Positions 1 through 8,146 of a stretch of 64,000 nucleotides of DNA are shown here, piece after piece. The DNA is from Thalassarchaeum sp002495735 (lineage in GTDB: Archaea; Thermoplasmatota; Poseidoniia; Poseidoniales; Thalassarchaeaceae), in contig CALDRG010000063.1 in assembly GCA_937911265.1 (NCBI GenBank), positions 1 through 64,000 of the forward strand. Reading direction: 5' to 3'. The notes beneath the pieces were generated by a model, which was not told the DNA's origin, ran no database searches, and saw nothing but the letters and a program-made list of their open reading frames with translations. The position numbers were made by a program, and so were the translations under genes. Each line of letters begins with the position of its first letter. Positions within the stretch are counted from its first letter, which is position 1.

Positions 1-627
1 GAATGGGCGTCCACTGATGCTGAGGTCGTGGATGGCACCGAGTGGTGGGAAGAGGAGTACGAAGTTGAAGACGATTGGGGTGATTTCCTTTGGTGGGAAT
101 ACGAATGTGGTGCAGATGTCAACTACGCCTACTCTGTCGGAGAGGTGGATTACACTGGGGAAGACGGAATCAATCTCGGCACTTGGGATGACTACTGCCT
201 TGATATCGTGGAGTTCGAGGAATTGCCCCTTGGGAGCAATGTCACGATATACTACGAAATTAATAATCCCGGTAATAGCCAGATTGATTCTCCGGGTGCG
301 TCGGCAATCTTCTTTTTCTTCTGCTCTTTAATCCAGTTACTTCTACTAGCCGTGGTCCTAGTCCTAGCCCGCCTTGATGTAGCGGGGCCTAGCGTGAATT
401 TCTCGTCGGGTGGTCGGTACTACGACGACCCGGGTTACTATGATCGGCCTTGGCACAGGAGGCCCTGGTTCCATCGCCGCAGGCACCATCATCACCACCA
501 TAGACACCACAGTCGCAGCCGTAGAAAAGTTGGTGGGCGTTCATCAAGTGGCGGTAGTCGGCGGTCAAGTGGCGGTAGTCGGCGGTCAAGTGGCGGTAGA
601 AGAAGGTCTGGCGGTCGCCGAAGGTGA
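1..627 (+). CDS. C-terminal part of a membrane protein with Arg/Ser/Gly/His-rich tail (5' end outside window)
   Basis: The reading frame is open from the first base, so the gene is cut by the window edge and about 208 residues remain. The visible part has an acidic, Trp/Tyr-rich segment, then one strong hydrophobic helix (about nt 292-372, with a Phe run), then a Tyr/Asp/Arg stretch, a run of six His, and a strongly basic tail of repeated Ser-Ser-Gly-Gly-Arg/Ser-Arg-Arg units. The likely topology is an outer acidic domain, one membrane helix and a basic tail that could bind nucleic acid or lipid; this is inference. I do not recognise the family. The tail is encoded by 21-bp tandem repeats and may vary in length between strains. 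Confidence 0.6.
   Translation, partial: EWASTDAEVVDGTEWWEEEYEVEDDWGDFLWWEYECGADVNYAYSVGEVDYTGEDGINLGTWDDYCLDIVEFEELPLGSNVTIYYEINNPGNSQIDSPGASAIFFFFCSLIQLLLLAVVLVLARLDVAGPSVNFSSGGRYYDDPGYYDRPWHRRPWFHRRRHHHHHHRHHSRSRRKVGGRSSSGGSRRSSGGSRRSSGGRRRSGGRRR
544..606 (+). repeat. 21-bp tandem repeat, about three copies, inside the coding tail
   Basis: Two identical 21-bp units (544-564 and 565-585) are followed by a third that diverges after its first 14 bases (586-606). Each unit encodes seven residues of the Ser/Gly/Arg tail, so changes in copy number keep the frame. It is the only clear tandem repeat I noticed in the window. Confidence 0.85.
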
Positions 628-673
628 TCCTCGACCCAAGAATGAAATCCACCCCTCCCTCTAGGCCAATTTG

Positions 674-1534
674 ATGGAAGAAATGTGGAGCGGTGCGCCT
701 CACCTTCCCAATGCCAATGCTGAGGAGCTTTTTGTTGAAGTCGCTCCGAATATTTCGGTAAGAGTCCTAAGGTGGGTTCCTACTGATTCATCTGCAGCCT
801 CTTTGGATCCTGCTGTGGTTGTTCCTGGCTGGGGTTCTGTCTTCGAGGGTTGGCGTCCACTTCTAACCGAATGGGTTTCTCGCCGTCCGATAGTCTACAT
901 TGAGACGCGTGAGAAGAAAAGTGCCCGAATCAATAGGAAGGTGAGGCGAGAGGACTTCGAGATGCGACATCACGGTCACGATGTCGCCGCTGTTCTAGAC
1001 AAACTTGGTATCGATTCAACTGGGGTTGACTGGTTCTCGTCGTCCCTAGGGGCGACCTTGCTAATCGAAGCATACCAAGGGGGGGTGCTTGGCGGCCGCT
1101 CTTCGATACTGCTCGCCCCGAACCCGGACTTCGAGTTCCCTCTCTGGGCGAGAATTCTGCTCAAAATGCCGATTCCTAGGTTCGTTCACCCCTCCTTGAT
1201 GCGATTCACAGTTTGGCTGGTAGACCGTAGGACCAAAGAGGAGGGTCAGCGAATCAGATATCGCAGGGCTCTGCTCGCACAGGACCTGCAGAGGATGCTC
1301 CTCAGTGCGAGGGCAAACATCCGCTACCGACTCCCCGATGACCTATCGGCTATCCGCGTTCCTTGCGTTGTGATGACCGCTTCCTCGGACACCCTACACG
1401 ACATTGACAAGGTTCACGGGATAGTAGAAAGAATACCAGATGCAGTACTGGTAAAGGTCCCAAGTAACCAGTATGCACACGAGGCTGGAGTCCTAGTTGA
1501 GATAGAGGAATTCCAGTCATCTATCGGGAATTAG
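674..1534 (+). CDS. alpha/beta hydrolase fold protein
   Basis: About 286 residues. The N-terminal part has the strand-turn typical of alpha/beta hydrolases (VVVPGWGSVFEGW), which would form the oxyanion hole. The nucleophile elbow is the segment WFSSSLGA, with Ser followed by Leu-Gly. An acid is likely in TASSDTLHD, and a C-terminal His in QYAHEAGV completes a plausible triad. Substrate is unknown; it could be a lipase, esterase or thioesterase. There is no signal peptide, so it should be cytoplasmic. ATG at 674 is preferred over the TTG just before it. The gene runs in the same direction as rqcH, 59 bp downstream. The family call is solid and the substrate is open. Confidence 0.75.
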   Translation: MEEMWSGAPHLPNANAEELFVEVAPNISVRVLRWVPTDSSAASLDPAVVVPGWGSVFEGWRPLLTEWVSRRPIVYIETREKKSARINRKVRREDFEMRHHGHDVAAVLDKLGIDSTGVDWFSSSLGATLLIEAYQGGVLGGRSSILLAPNPDFEFPLWARILLKMPIPRFVHPSLMRFTVWLVDRRTKEEGQRIRYRRALLAQDLQRMLLSARANIRYRLPDDLSAIRVPCVVMTASSDTLHDIDKVHGIVERIPDAVLVKVPSNQYAHEAGVLVEIEEFQSSIGN

Positions 1535-1593
1535 ACCGATTTGACCAAGCGATTGCCTGATGAAGGGCAGTTGAGCCGGGCGGATTGAGCAGT

Positions 1594-3735
1594 ATGCGCG
1601 AACAGTCCTCATCCTTCGATGTCGCACGCATCGTGCGTGAGCTTTCCGAACTGATAGGGGCTCGTGCACGCAAGGCATACCAGCCGCACTACGAGCAGGT
1701 CGTCGTGCGTCTGAATCGGAAAGGGGTGCCGTCGACTGATCTAGTAATCGTCAGAGGTCGTCGTATCTACACCTCTCAGCGCGACCGTCCGATGCCTTCG
1801 AAGCCTTCTCAGTTCGCCATGGTTCTGCGCAAGCATCTCAATAATTCACGTCTAATAGCAGTCGAGCAGTTTGGCTTCGACAGGGTCATCGAACTGACCT
1901 TTGAGCATGGCGGCGGACGACTCAAGCTCGTTATCGAGCTGTTCCGCGACGGCAACGTGATACTGCTCGATGGCAATGGGGTCATCATCCAGCCGCTCAC
2001 TCATGCCAAGTACGCCAGCCGCTCGTTGAAGCAGGGAGTTGCCTACGCTCCGCCTCCTGAGACTGTCGACCCGCGCAATATGGATCGATCAGCACTCAAT
2101 AACCTGCTAGACGGCAGCGAGCACGACCTAATCCGTACCCTCGCTGCCCGAGCCAATTTCGGTCGAATCTACGGCAGCACAGCATGCTCTATTGCTGGAC
2201 TTGAAGAGAAAATGGGTGCAAACTCGCTCGACTCCGGACAACGCGATGCTCTGGAGGGAGCCATACAGTCGATGCTCGTTGAACTGTCGGAAGGTGATGG
2301 GGCGATGATGTGGATGGTCGACTCCGAGGCCATACAAACATGGGAGGCTGCCGATAACGAAGCCGACCGAGACACTGCCTCGTCTGGGATTACTGAGATT
2401 GCCCCAATCGACCTGTCATACACGGACGGCAGTACGATAGTGAGAGTCGCATCGCTGTCTCTGGCCTACGACGCCGTCTTCGGCTCGCACGACGCTGCTG
2501 CTTTCATACGCCGAGAAGAGGAGCGGTTGGTCGAAACCGGAGAGGACGATGGAGCAAGGCAAGCGAAGTTGGACCGTCGAGCAGTGCAACAAAGCGCAGC
2601 CATAGACAGGTTCCACGAGCGTGCGGCTATCACTCAGGAGCTGGGCAAGGCGATTCAGGACAACTGGGAGCATGTGGATTCACTGCTGGCGCAGGTCAAC
2701 GACGCCGTCGCCTTAGAGGGCTGGCAGAGTGTTGGAGACAGAATCTACGACATACCCTGGATAGACAGTGCGGACCCGGCGAAGCAGACCATAGTGGCCT
2801 ATCTGCCAGACGAGGAGGGTGAGCCGGGTGCGAGCATCACTCTCGAGGTCTCAAAAACAGTGCATCAGAACGCTCAGCGCTACTTTGGGGAGGCCAGCAC
2901 CAAGAAGAATAAAGCCAAAGGCGCTCAAGTGGCTCTGGCCAGTACCGAGCAAGCTCGCGAGAAGGCCGAGAAGCGTGCTGCCAAGGACGCTGCAGCGGGG
3001 AGGCTTAGAGCGAGGCAGCGCAGCAAGCGCTTCTGGTTCGAGAAGTATCGCTGGGCGATGCTCTCAGGCGGCCACCTAATCATCGGCGGGAAGGACGCGA
3101 AGGGCAACGATCTCGTAGTCCGAAAGCATCTATCATCTAACGATCTTTACTTCCACGCTGATCTGCACGGGGCGCCCTCGTGCTCGCTCAAGCTGAAAGA
3201 CGGGTTGGCGCCCAACCAGAACCCCTCCGAGGTCATTCCCAAGGGTGTGGCCTCGTTGCAGTTAGTCCAGAATCTGGCTGAAGGAATCGAAGACGCTCGC
3301 GAACTCTCGGAATCGATGCACTCAGAGGCTGCGCAAATCGCGGTCTGCTGGTCGAGAGCTTGGGGGAGCGGTGGTGCAGCAGCCACCGCCTTCCACGCTA
3401 GACCTAGTCAGGTCTCAAAGACCACCGAGACTGGCGAGTCTCTGGGGCGAGGCTCATTCGTGGTACGGGGCCAGCGGGTATGGCACCGCGACCTGCCTCT
3501 GGAGCTGGCCATCGGCATGGCAGTGGTGAATGGGGTCCCAATGCCGGTGTCAGGTACTCCTGCGACAATCTCAGAGAACTTCGAGAGATGGGGCAAGGTG
3601 ATTCCCGGGAGAGAGAAGAAGGAGAGTGTGGCCAATCGTATCTCCAAGGCGACCGGTCTGACTCAGGACGACCTGTTGTCCTGCCTACCTCCCGGTAACT
3701 GCTCAATAGAGGACCACGGTCTGATTCAGTCTTGA
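1594..3735 (+). CDS. rqcH: RqcH/NEMF-family ribosome quality control protein (NFACT)
   Basis: About 713 residues with the full NFACT layout: an N-terminal NFACT-N (fibronectin-binding-A-like) domain starting with the segment FDVARIVRELSELIG, a central Lys/Ala/Glu-rich coiled coil, then the NFACT-R domain (WFEKYRWAMLSGG, followed by GGKDAKGNDLVVRKH and the DLYFHADLHGAP signature) and a C-terminal NFACT-C region. Homologues (yeast Rqc2, human NEMF, bacterial RqcH) bind split large ribosomal subunits carrying peptidyl-tRNA and, in bacteria, direct C-terminal Ala tailing. The length matches archaeal members. ATG at 1594 is preferred to the TTG at 1585. Its 3' end overlaps the convergent acetyltransferase gene by 10 bp. 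Confidence 0.93.
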   Translation: MREQSSSFDVARIVRELSELIGARARKAYQPHYEQVVVRLNRKGVPSTDLVIVRGRRIYTSQRDRPMPSKPSQFAMVLRKHLNNSRLIAVEQFGFDRVIELTFEHGGGRLKLVIELFRDGNVILLDGNGVIIQPLTHAKYASRSLKQGVAYAPPPETVDPRNMDRSALNNLLDGSEHDLIRTLAARANFGRIYGSTACSIAGLEEKMGANSLDSGQRDALEGAIQSMLVELSEGDGAMMWMVDSEAIQTWEAADNEADRDTASSGITEIAPIDLSYTDGSTIVRVASLSLAYDAVFGSHDAAAFIRREEERLVETGEDDGARQAKLDRRAVQQSAAIDRFHERAAITQELGKAIQDNWEHVDSLLAQVNDAVALEGWQSVGDRIYDIPWIDSADPAKQTIVAYLPDEEGEPGASITLEVSKTVHQNAQRYFGEASTKKNKAKGAQVALASTEQAREKAEKRAAKDAAAGRLRARQRSKRFWFEKYRWAMLSGGHLIIGGKDAKGNDLVVRKHLSSNDLYFHADLHGAPSCSLKLKDGLAPNQNPSEVIPKGVASLQLVQNLAEGIEDARELSESMHSEAAQIAVCWSRAWGSGGAAATAFHARPSQVSKTTETGESLGRGSFVVRGQRVWHRDLPLELAIGMAVVNGVPMPVSGTPATISENFERWGKVIPGREKKESVANRISKATGLTQDDLLSCLPPGNCSIEDHGLIQS

Positions 3736-4331
3736 TCTCGAGACTGCCATTCGGGCGCGGTAATAGCATATAGAGCCGAATCGACATAGCAATCATACAG
3801 CCACTCCCTATCCTTGGTGATGCCTTCGAGTCGCATTCCTAGTCGCTCAGCGATAGCACGACTGGAGGAGTTGTCGATGGCCGCTTCGAGCACGAAGCGA
3901 TGGAGTCCGAGATCGTCGAAGCAGTGCTCCATTAGACGAACACAGCTACGAGTGACAATTCCTTGTCCGGTGTGCTCCTCTGACAGCCAATATCCGACTC
4001 CGCATCCCCGGTTGCCACGGTCTATCCAATTCAGGCTCATAGATCCGACTAACTCTCCGTTCATTCTGATGGAATAGAGGACTCCATCTCCCCTGTGATA
4101 CTCCTCTAGAGCTCCTCCAATGAAGGAGATCTCATCTTCTACGCTGTTGGTGTCGTCCAACCAAGGAAGCCACTCTCTGAGATAATTCCGATTAGCATCA
4201 ACAACAGAGAACAACTCCTCTGCCTCGTCAGGCATAATCTGACGAAGTTCTAGACCCTTCTCGATTAGTAGGGCCGACTCGGGTAGGGAAGAAAAATTCG
4301 AAGGTGTCGGCCCACCACATCTACCAGACAT
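3726..4331 (-). CDS. GNAT-family N-acetyltransferase, RimJ/RimL type
   Basis: 201 residues. The segment GLELRQIMPDEAEELFSVVD is the usual first strand and helix of RimL-like enzymes. The acetyl-CoA binding motif A follows as GVGYWLSEEHTGQGIVT (Gln-Gly-Ile version of the Q/R-x-x-G-x-G/A loop). The end, SSRAIAERLGMRLEG, is the typical motif B (normally N-x-x-S-x-x-v-x-e-k-x-G). RimL-like proteins acetylate the N-termini of ribosomal proteins or small amines; the substrate here is not determined. The stop overlaps the end of rqcH. It is divergent from tryptophan dioxygenase, with about 80 bp between them to hold both promoters. Confidence 0.85.
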   Translation of the reverse strand: MSGRCGGPTPSNFSSLPESALLIEKGLELRQIMPDEAEELFSVVDANRNYLREWLPWLDDTNSVEDEISFIGGALEEYHRGDGVLYSIRMNGELVGSMSLNWIDRGNRGCGVGYWLSEEHTGQGIVTRSCVRLMEHCFDDLGLHRFVLEAAIDNSSSRAIAERLGMRLEGITKDREWLYDCYVDSALYAITAPEWQSRDQD

Positions 4332-4410
4332 GGAATTTCGGTATGGTTCGGGCGTTTAGAGGATTTGGGGTCGGCGACAATGCTTCAAGCAGCGGCCATC
4401 AGGCAGGAGC

Positions 4411-5490
4411 ATGGGAGAGGGAGGCTCGGGCAACTGGAGTTATGCCGATTACCTGCAATTACATGAATTGCTGGAGTTGCAGGGAGATGATCGGAACATC
4501 AACTCAGACGAGATGCACTTCATCATCGTCCACCAAACCTTCGAGCTTTGGTTCAAGCAGGTGATTCGTGAGTTGTCTGAGGCCCGAAACATCCTCGGCG
4601 GTGACCACGTCCCCGAGGACGACATTCCTCGAGCTGTTGATCATCTTGGTAGGACCACCGAAATCTTCCGGTTGATGGCGAACCAGTGGACTGTGCTTGA
4701 GACGCTTACACCGCAAGGCTTCCTCGCCTTCCGCGACGGTCTTGGGTCAGCCTCAGGGTTCGAGTCTTTTCAGATGCGCGAGTTCGAAATTCTCCTCGGC
4801 CTCGATAACGACGACAGGATAGGTGGGATGGACCCGCTTTCCAGTTTCAGGAGGATGGCGGAGGGAGACGAGCGCAGTGCGACCATACTCGCCCGACTAG
4901 AGAATGCGATGTCGCAGCCATCGCTCTACGAGTCGATGATGAACTGGGTCGAACGAACTCCAATCATGGGCTCCTCATACGGTAGCAAGGGCGATGCAGA
5001 GAATGTTAGAGCATACATTGAGACTCATCTAGAGGCCCACAGAGCTGTCTGTGAGGAGGCTGCCGAGAGATCTGCGGGATGGGGTGCAGGCGACCCGAGC
5101 AAGATGGCGGCTAGAATGGCTGCCGCCCATGATGGGGCGGTTTCCTTCCTGATGCCTGAGGGCGAGGTCAGCCGAGCCCGTGCTGGTCTGCTGTTCATCG
5201 AGTCCTATCGCGAACTTCCGCTACTGACTTGGCCTCGTACTCTGATTGATGCAATCGTAGAACTAGAGGAGTCGATGGTGAAGTGGAGGCATTCCCACGC
5301 GCGCATGGTCGAGCGTATCATGGGAAGAAGAATCGGCACAGGAGGGACCAGTGGGGTTGACTACCTTGATGCGACTTCGCAGTATCGCATTTTCAAAGAC
5401 TTGTGGGGAGTCAGGACGATACTGGTCAAGCCAGAGAAGAGGCCTGCTCTAAAGAACGCCGAGTTCTATGGCTACACTGCTGAATCGTAA
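4411..5490 (+). CDS. kynA: tryptophan 2,3-dioxygenase
   Basis: 359 residues. This heme enzyme oxidises L-tryptophan to N-formylkynurenine, the first step of the kynurenine pathway. The segment YADYLQLHELLELQ at the N-terminus is diagnostic. The motif FIIVHQTFELWFKQ carries the substrate-side His, SGFESFQMREFEILLG carries the carboxylate-binding Arg, and MVKWRHSHARMVERIMG carries the axial heme His. The C-terminal loop has the family's Gly-Thr-Gly-Gly-x-Ser-Gly substrate segment followed by Val-Asp-Tyr-Leu. All key residues are present, so it should be active and needs O2. A thiolase gene follows 58 bp downstream. No other kynurenine-pathway gene is visible in the window. Confidence 0.95.
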   Translation: MGEGGSGNWSYADYLQLHELLELQGDDRNINSDEMHFIIVHQTFELWFKQVIRELSEARNILGGDHVPEDDIPRAVDHLGRTTEIFRLMANQWTVLETLTPQGFLAFRDGLGSASGFESFQMREFEILLGLDNDDRIGGMDPLSSFRRMAEGDERSATILARLENAMSQPSLYESMMNWVERTPIMGSSYGSKGDAENVRAYIETHLEAHRAVCEEAAERSAGWGAGDPSKMAARMAAAHDGAVSFLMPEGEVSRARAGLLFIESYRELPLLTWPRTLIDAIVELEESMVKWRHSHARMVERIMGRRIGTGGTSGVDYLDATSQYRIFKDLWGVRTILVKPEKRPALKNAEFYGYTAES

Positions 5491-5548
5491 TCGTTGGCAC
5501 GACCCGTCAATCGGACCATTGAAGGCTCGCTCGCCTCTCGAGCGTGTC

Positions 5549-6709
5549 ATGCCGCAAGCGGTCATCTGCGCCTATGCCCGGACCCCCGTGGGCAAGCACC
5601 GCGGTGCTCTGTCCGGTTTCAGCGCCACCGAACTCGGCACGTTGGCTGTGAAGGAGCTGTTGGACCGAGCCGGCATCGATCCATCGAGTGGTCTCATCGA
5701 CCAGGTCTACATGGGCCACGTCCTACAGACCGGTGCCGGACAAGCGCCTGCTAGACAGGTGGCAGTCAATGCAGGCTTGCCAGTCAGCACCCCCTGCACC
5801 ACCATCAACAAGGTCTGCGGTTCAAGTCTCAAAGCTGCCATGATAGCAGCTACAGAGATCAGCGCTGGCGTCTCAAGCCTCGTAGTAGCTGGAGGGATGG
5901 AATCGATGAGTAACGCCCCTCACTTCATCAGAGGGGCCAGGCGCGGCGATGACATCTCCTACGCCTCGCTGGAGTCAGTGCTTGTGCACGACGGCCTAAA
6001 GGATGCGTACACCGGAGAGTCGATGGGCAACACAGGCGAGACTATTGCTGACGAAAATGGCATCACACGAGAGCAATCCGACGCTTTCGCCGTGCGCTCG
6101 CACGCTCTGGCCAACAAGGCTTGGGAAGAAGGTTGGTTGGACAAAGAGGTGTTCGCCGTCGGTGGACTAGAGCGTGACGAGGGTATCCGCAGCGGCTCGA
6201 CTATGGAATCTCTAGGTGACCTAGAAGCCGTTTTCATAGAAGGTGGACAGGTCACAGCGGGAAACTCCAGTCAGGTCTCAGACGGGGCCTCAGCAGTGCT
6301 GATTGCATCCGAAGAGGCTGCTAATCAGCATGGTCTGCCCGTGCTGGCGCGTATTGTCGGCTATGCTACCTCAGGCGTCGAGTCGCACCGAGTGATGTCC
6401 GCCCCCATCCCAACCGTTCACAAACTCCTCAAGCAGACCGGGATGAGCATGGAGAACATCGACATTCTAGAGCATAACGAGGCCTTCGCAGCGGCCTCGT
6501 GTGCCATTCAGATAGCTCTTGGCGCTTCAGAAGGCCGTTTCAATCCTCATGGAGGAGCGGTGGCGATAGGCCATCCACTAGGGGCTACCGGTACTCGCTG
6601 TCTGATGACTCTAGTGAACGCCCTCGAGCGCTCCGGAGGGAGCCGTGGCATCGTGACGATATGCCTCGGCGGGGGCAACGCCGTTGCCATGATGGTAGAG
6701 CGCGATTGA
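5549..6709 (+). CDS. acetyl-CoA C-acetyltransferase / thiolase
   Basis: 386 residues from ATG 5549; the frame is open earlier but the conserved start (MPQAVICAYARTPVG) is here. The catalytic Cys is Cys90 in NKVCGSSLKAA. The second motif, NEAFAAAS, and the third, GGAVAIGHPLGATGTR followed by CLGGGNA, supply the other active-site residues. The family condenses two acetyl-CoA to acetoacetyl-CoA (feeding mevalonate lipids) or cleaves 3-ketoacyl-CoA in fatty or amino acid breakdown. Unlike many archaeal thiolases this one has the bacterial-type C-terminal Cys in CLGGG. Its place after tryptophan dioxygenase favours, but does not prove, a catabolic role. Confidence 0.92.
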   Translation: MPQAVICAYARTPVGKHRGALSGFSATELGTLAVKELLDRAGIDPSSGLIDQVYMGHVLQTGAGQAPARQVAVNAGLPVSTPCTTINKVCGSSLKAAMIAATEISAGVSSLVVAGGMESMSNAPHFIRGARRGDDISYASLESVLVHDGLKDAYTGESMGNTGETIADENGITREQSDAFAVRSHALANKAWEEGWLDKEVFAVGGLERDEGIRSGSTMESLGDLEAVFIEGGQVTAGNSSQVSDGASAVLIASEEAANQHGLPVLARIVGYATSGVESHRVMSAPIPTVHKLLKQTGMSMENIDILEHNEAFAAASCAIQIALGASEGRFNPHGGAVAIGHPLGATGTRCLMTLVNALERSGGSRGIVTICLGGGNAVAMMVERD

Positions 6710-6784
6710 AGGGATGGCACGCCCCCTATGGGGGGCGACTAGTTTGTCATAGGCCTTATTTGGGGGTCGCTGGTCGCCCGGCCG

Positions 6785-7039
6785 ATGGTAAAGCCCGCAA
6801 GAACCCACACACGCTTCGAAAAGGCGAGGATTATCGGTGCTAGAGCGCTTCAGATTAGCATGGGAGCTCCTCTCTTCGTAACCGAGGACGAACTGCGTCA
6901 ACACTTCAGCGATGAGTTGATTCAGCTGTACGGTGTTGAAGAGGCAAAGTGGAGGGTCGTTCTAGACCCCAACAAGATAGCGATGCTGGAGTACCAACAG
7001 CACCGGATACCGATTGACGTAGACCCTCACACAGAGTGA
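6785..7039 (+). CDS. rpoK: DNA-directed RNA polymerase subunit Rpo6 (RpoK)
   Basis: 84 residues. The segment TRFEKARIIGARALQISMG, followed by AP, is the hallmark of archaeal Rpo6 and of the core of eukaryotic RPB6 and bacterial omega. The subunit clamps the largest subunit and aids polymerase assembly. The C-terminus (VLDPNKIAMLEYQQHRIPIDV) matches the family's final helix and strand. It is somewhat longer than the shortest archaeal versions of about 60 residues. It lies alone between thiolase and ctaA, with about 65-75 bp on each side. Confidence 0.93.
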   Translation: MVKPARTHTRFEKARIIGARALQISMGAPLFVTEDELRQHFSDELIQLYGVEEAKWRVVLDPNKIAMLEYQQHRIPIDVDPHTE

Positions 7040-7105
7040 GTCCGCATCGGTTCGGGCAAGTCTATTTGTCTGAACACCGAGGCTCTCTCACAGGGGGGAT
7101 TTTAG

Positions 7106-8146
7106 TTGCTCGACGGGATCCAAGCCAAGCAGTTGACTGGGGCTTTGGTGATAGTCACCTTCCTCGTCATCGCCCTTGGCGGCGTGATTCGAATCTACGA
7201 CGCAGGGGAATCATGTCCGGACTGGCCGACCTGCTTTGGCACGATTGGTTTTGACGTCTCAGAGGCCGAGCAAGAGGCATGGTACGAGGCCAATCCCGAT
7301 GAGATTGACTCAAGGGGGAGTGGCCACCGTTACACGACTTTTCAGATCTTCACAGAGTGGGCGCACCGACTGCTCGCAGGAGTTGTTCTAGGGCCTCTTG
7401 TGCTCCTCAATTGGCTGATAGTCAGACGTGAAGAGGAGCTCGGTTCCGAGGTCCATCTGGCTTCCAGCATTGCGGTGGCCCTGATAGTATGGCAGGGGGC
7501 TGTGGGATGGCTGACGGTAAGTATGGACAACGAGCACTGGAGTGTCGCCCTACATCTGGGCTCAGCCCTCGCATTCATGCTCAGCCTAATCTGGCTCTGG
7601 CTAGCGATATCAAAGGACCATCGCAAACTGCCTGATTGGGCAAACTTCGAGGCGACTTCGAAGAATTGGAGGGGTCGGTTGTTCTGGCTTTCTACGGGAA
7701 TCCTGTTCACACTGTTCTCGGGCGCCTTCGTTTCGACAACCAATGGAGCGAATGCCGCTTGCGGGGTCAACGGTTTGTTTGAATCGTGGCCATTGTGCCA
7801 CGGAGAGTTGATTTCGTCGGTTCACGACTGGGTGCTGCAGTCTCAGGTCATCCATAGATGGATGGTAGTTGGAGTCGCAGCCAGTCTGTTGGGAGCATCA
7901 TGGTTGGCCTGGAAGGAATTCGGCTCAGACAATGTGTTGTACAAGTGGTTCTGGTGGTCGACCGCCCTGTATCTGGTAAACATCGGCATTGGAGCCTCGT
8001 ACATCCTATCATGGGATATCAGTGACGGCTATATCGAGTACCTCTCACTGATCCATCTGCTTGTAGCCTCACTCTCTTTCATCGTCCTATCTACGGCTTG
8101 GATGGGAGCGACAATGGGGCTTGTAAAGGAGGAACAGCATGAATGA
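7106..8146 (+). CDS. ctaA: heme A synthase (CtaA/COX15 family)
   Basis: 346 residues, an integral membrane protein with about eight helices. It oxidises heme O to heme A for aa3-type terminal oxidase. The first helix and loop, ALGGVIRIYDAGESCPDWPTC, match the CtaA signature (G-x-x-V-R-x-t-x-s-G-x-s-C-P-D-W-P). Conserved His residues appear in EWAHRLLAG, VALHLGSAL, QVIHRWMV and SLIHLLVA, as expected for the heme sites. The start is TTG at 7106, preceded by a G-run that may act as ribosome binding site; no ATG lies before the first helix. The end overlaps ctaB by 8 bp, so the two are surely co-transcribed. Confidence 0.93.
   Translation: MLDGIQAKQLTGALVIVTFLVIALGGVIRIYDAGESCPDWPTCFGTIGFDVSEAEQEAWYEANPDEIDSRGSGHRYTTFQIFTEWAHRLLAGVVLGPLVLLNWLIVRREEELGSEVHLASSIAVALIVWQGAVGWLTVSMDNEHWSVALHLGSALAFMLSLIWLWLAISKDHRKLPDWANFEATSKNWRGRLFWLSTGILFTLFSGAFVSTTNGANAACGVNGLFESWPLCHGELISSVHDWVLQSQVIHRWMVVGVAASLLGASWLAWKEFGSDNVLYKWFWWSTALYLVNIGIGASYILSWDISDGYIEYLSLIHLLVASLSFIVLSTAWMGATMGLVKEEQHE

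Noticed and set aside
486..512. A run encoding six His, like a purification tag, that could hint at vector contamination
   Set aside because: It sits inside a longer Arg/His/Ser-rich tail with varied His codons and native-looking flanks; no vector-like sequence is nearby.
3404..3796. A minus-strand frame of 130 codons under the end of rqcH
   Set aside because: It overlaps both rqcH and the acetyltransferase gene and shows Arg/Ser/Pro-rich shadow composition.
5468..5548. Extended N-terminus of the thiolase overlapping the end of tryptophan dioxygenase
   Set aside because: The conserved thiolase start MPQAVICAYARTPVG begins at 5549.
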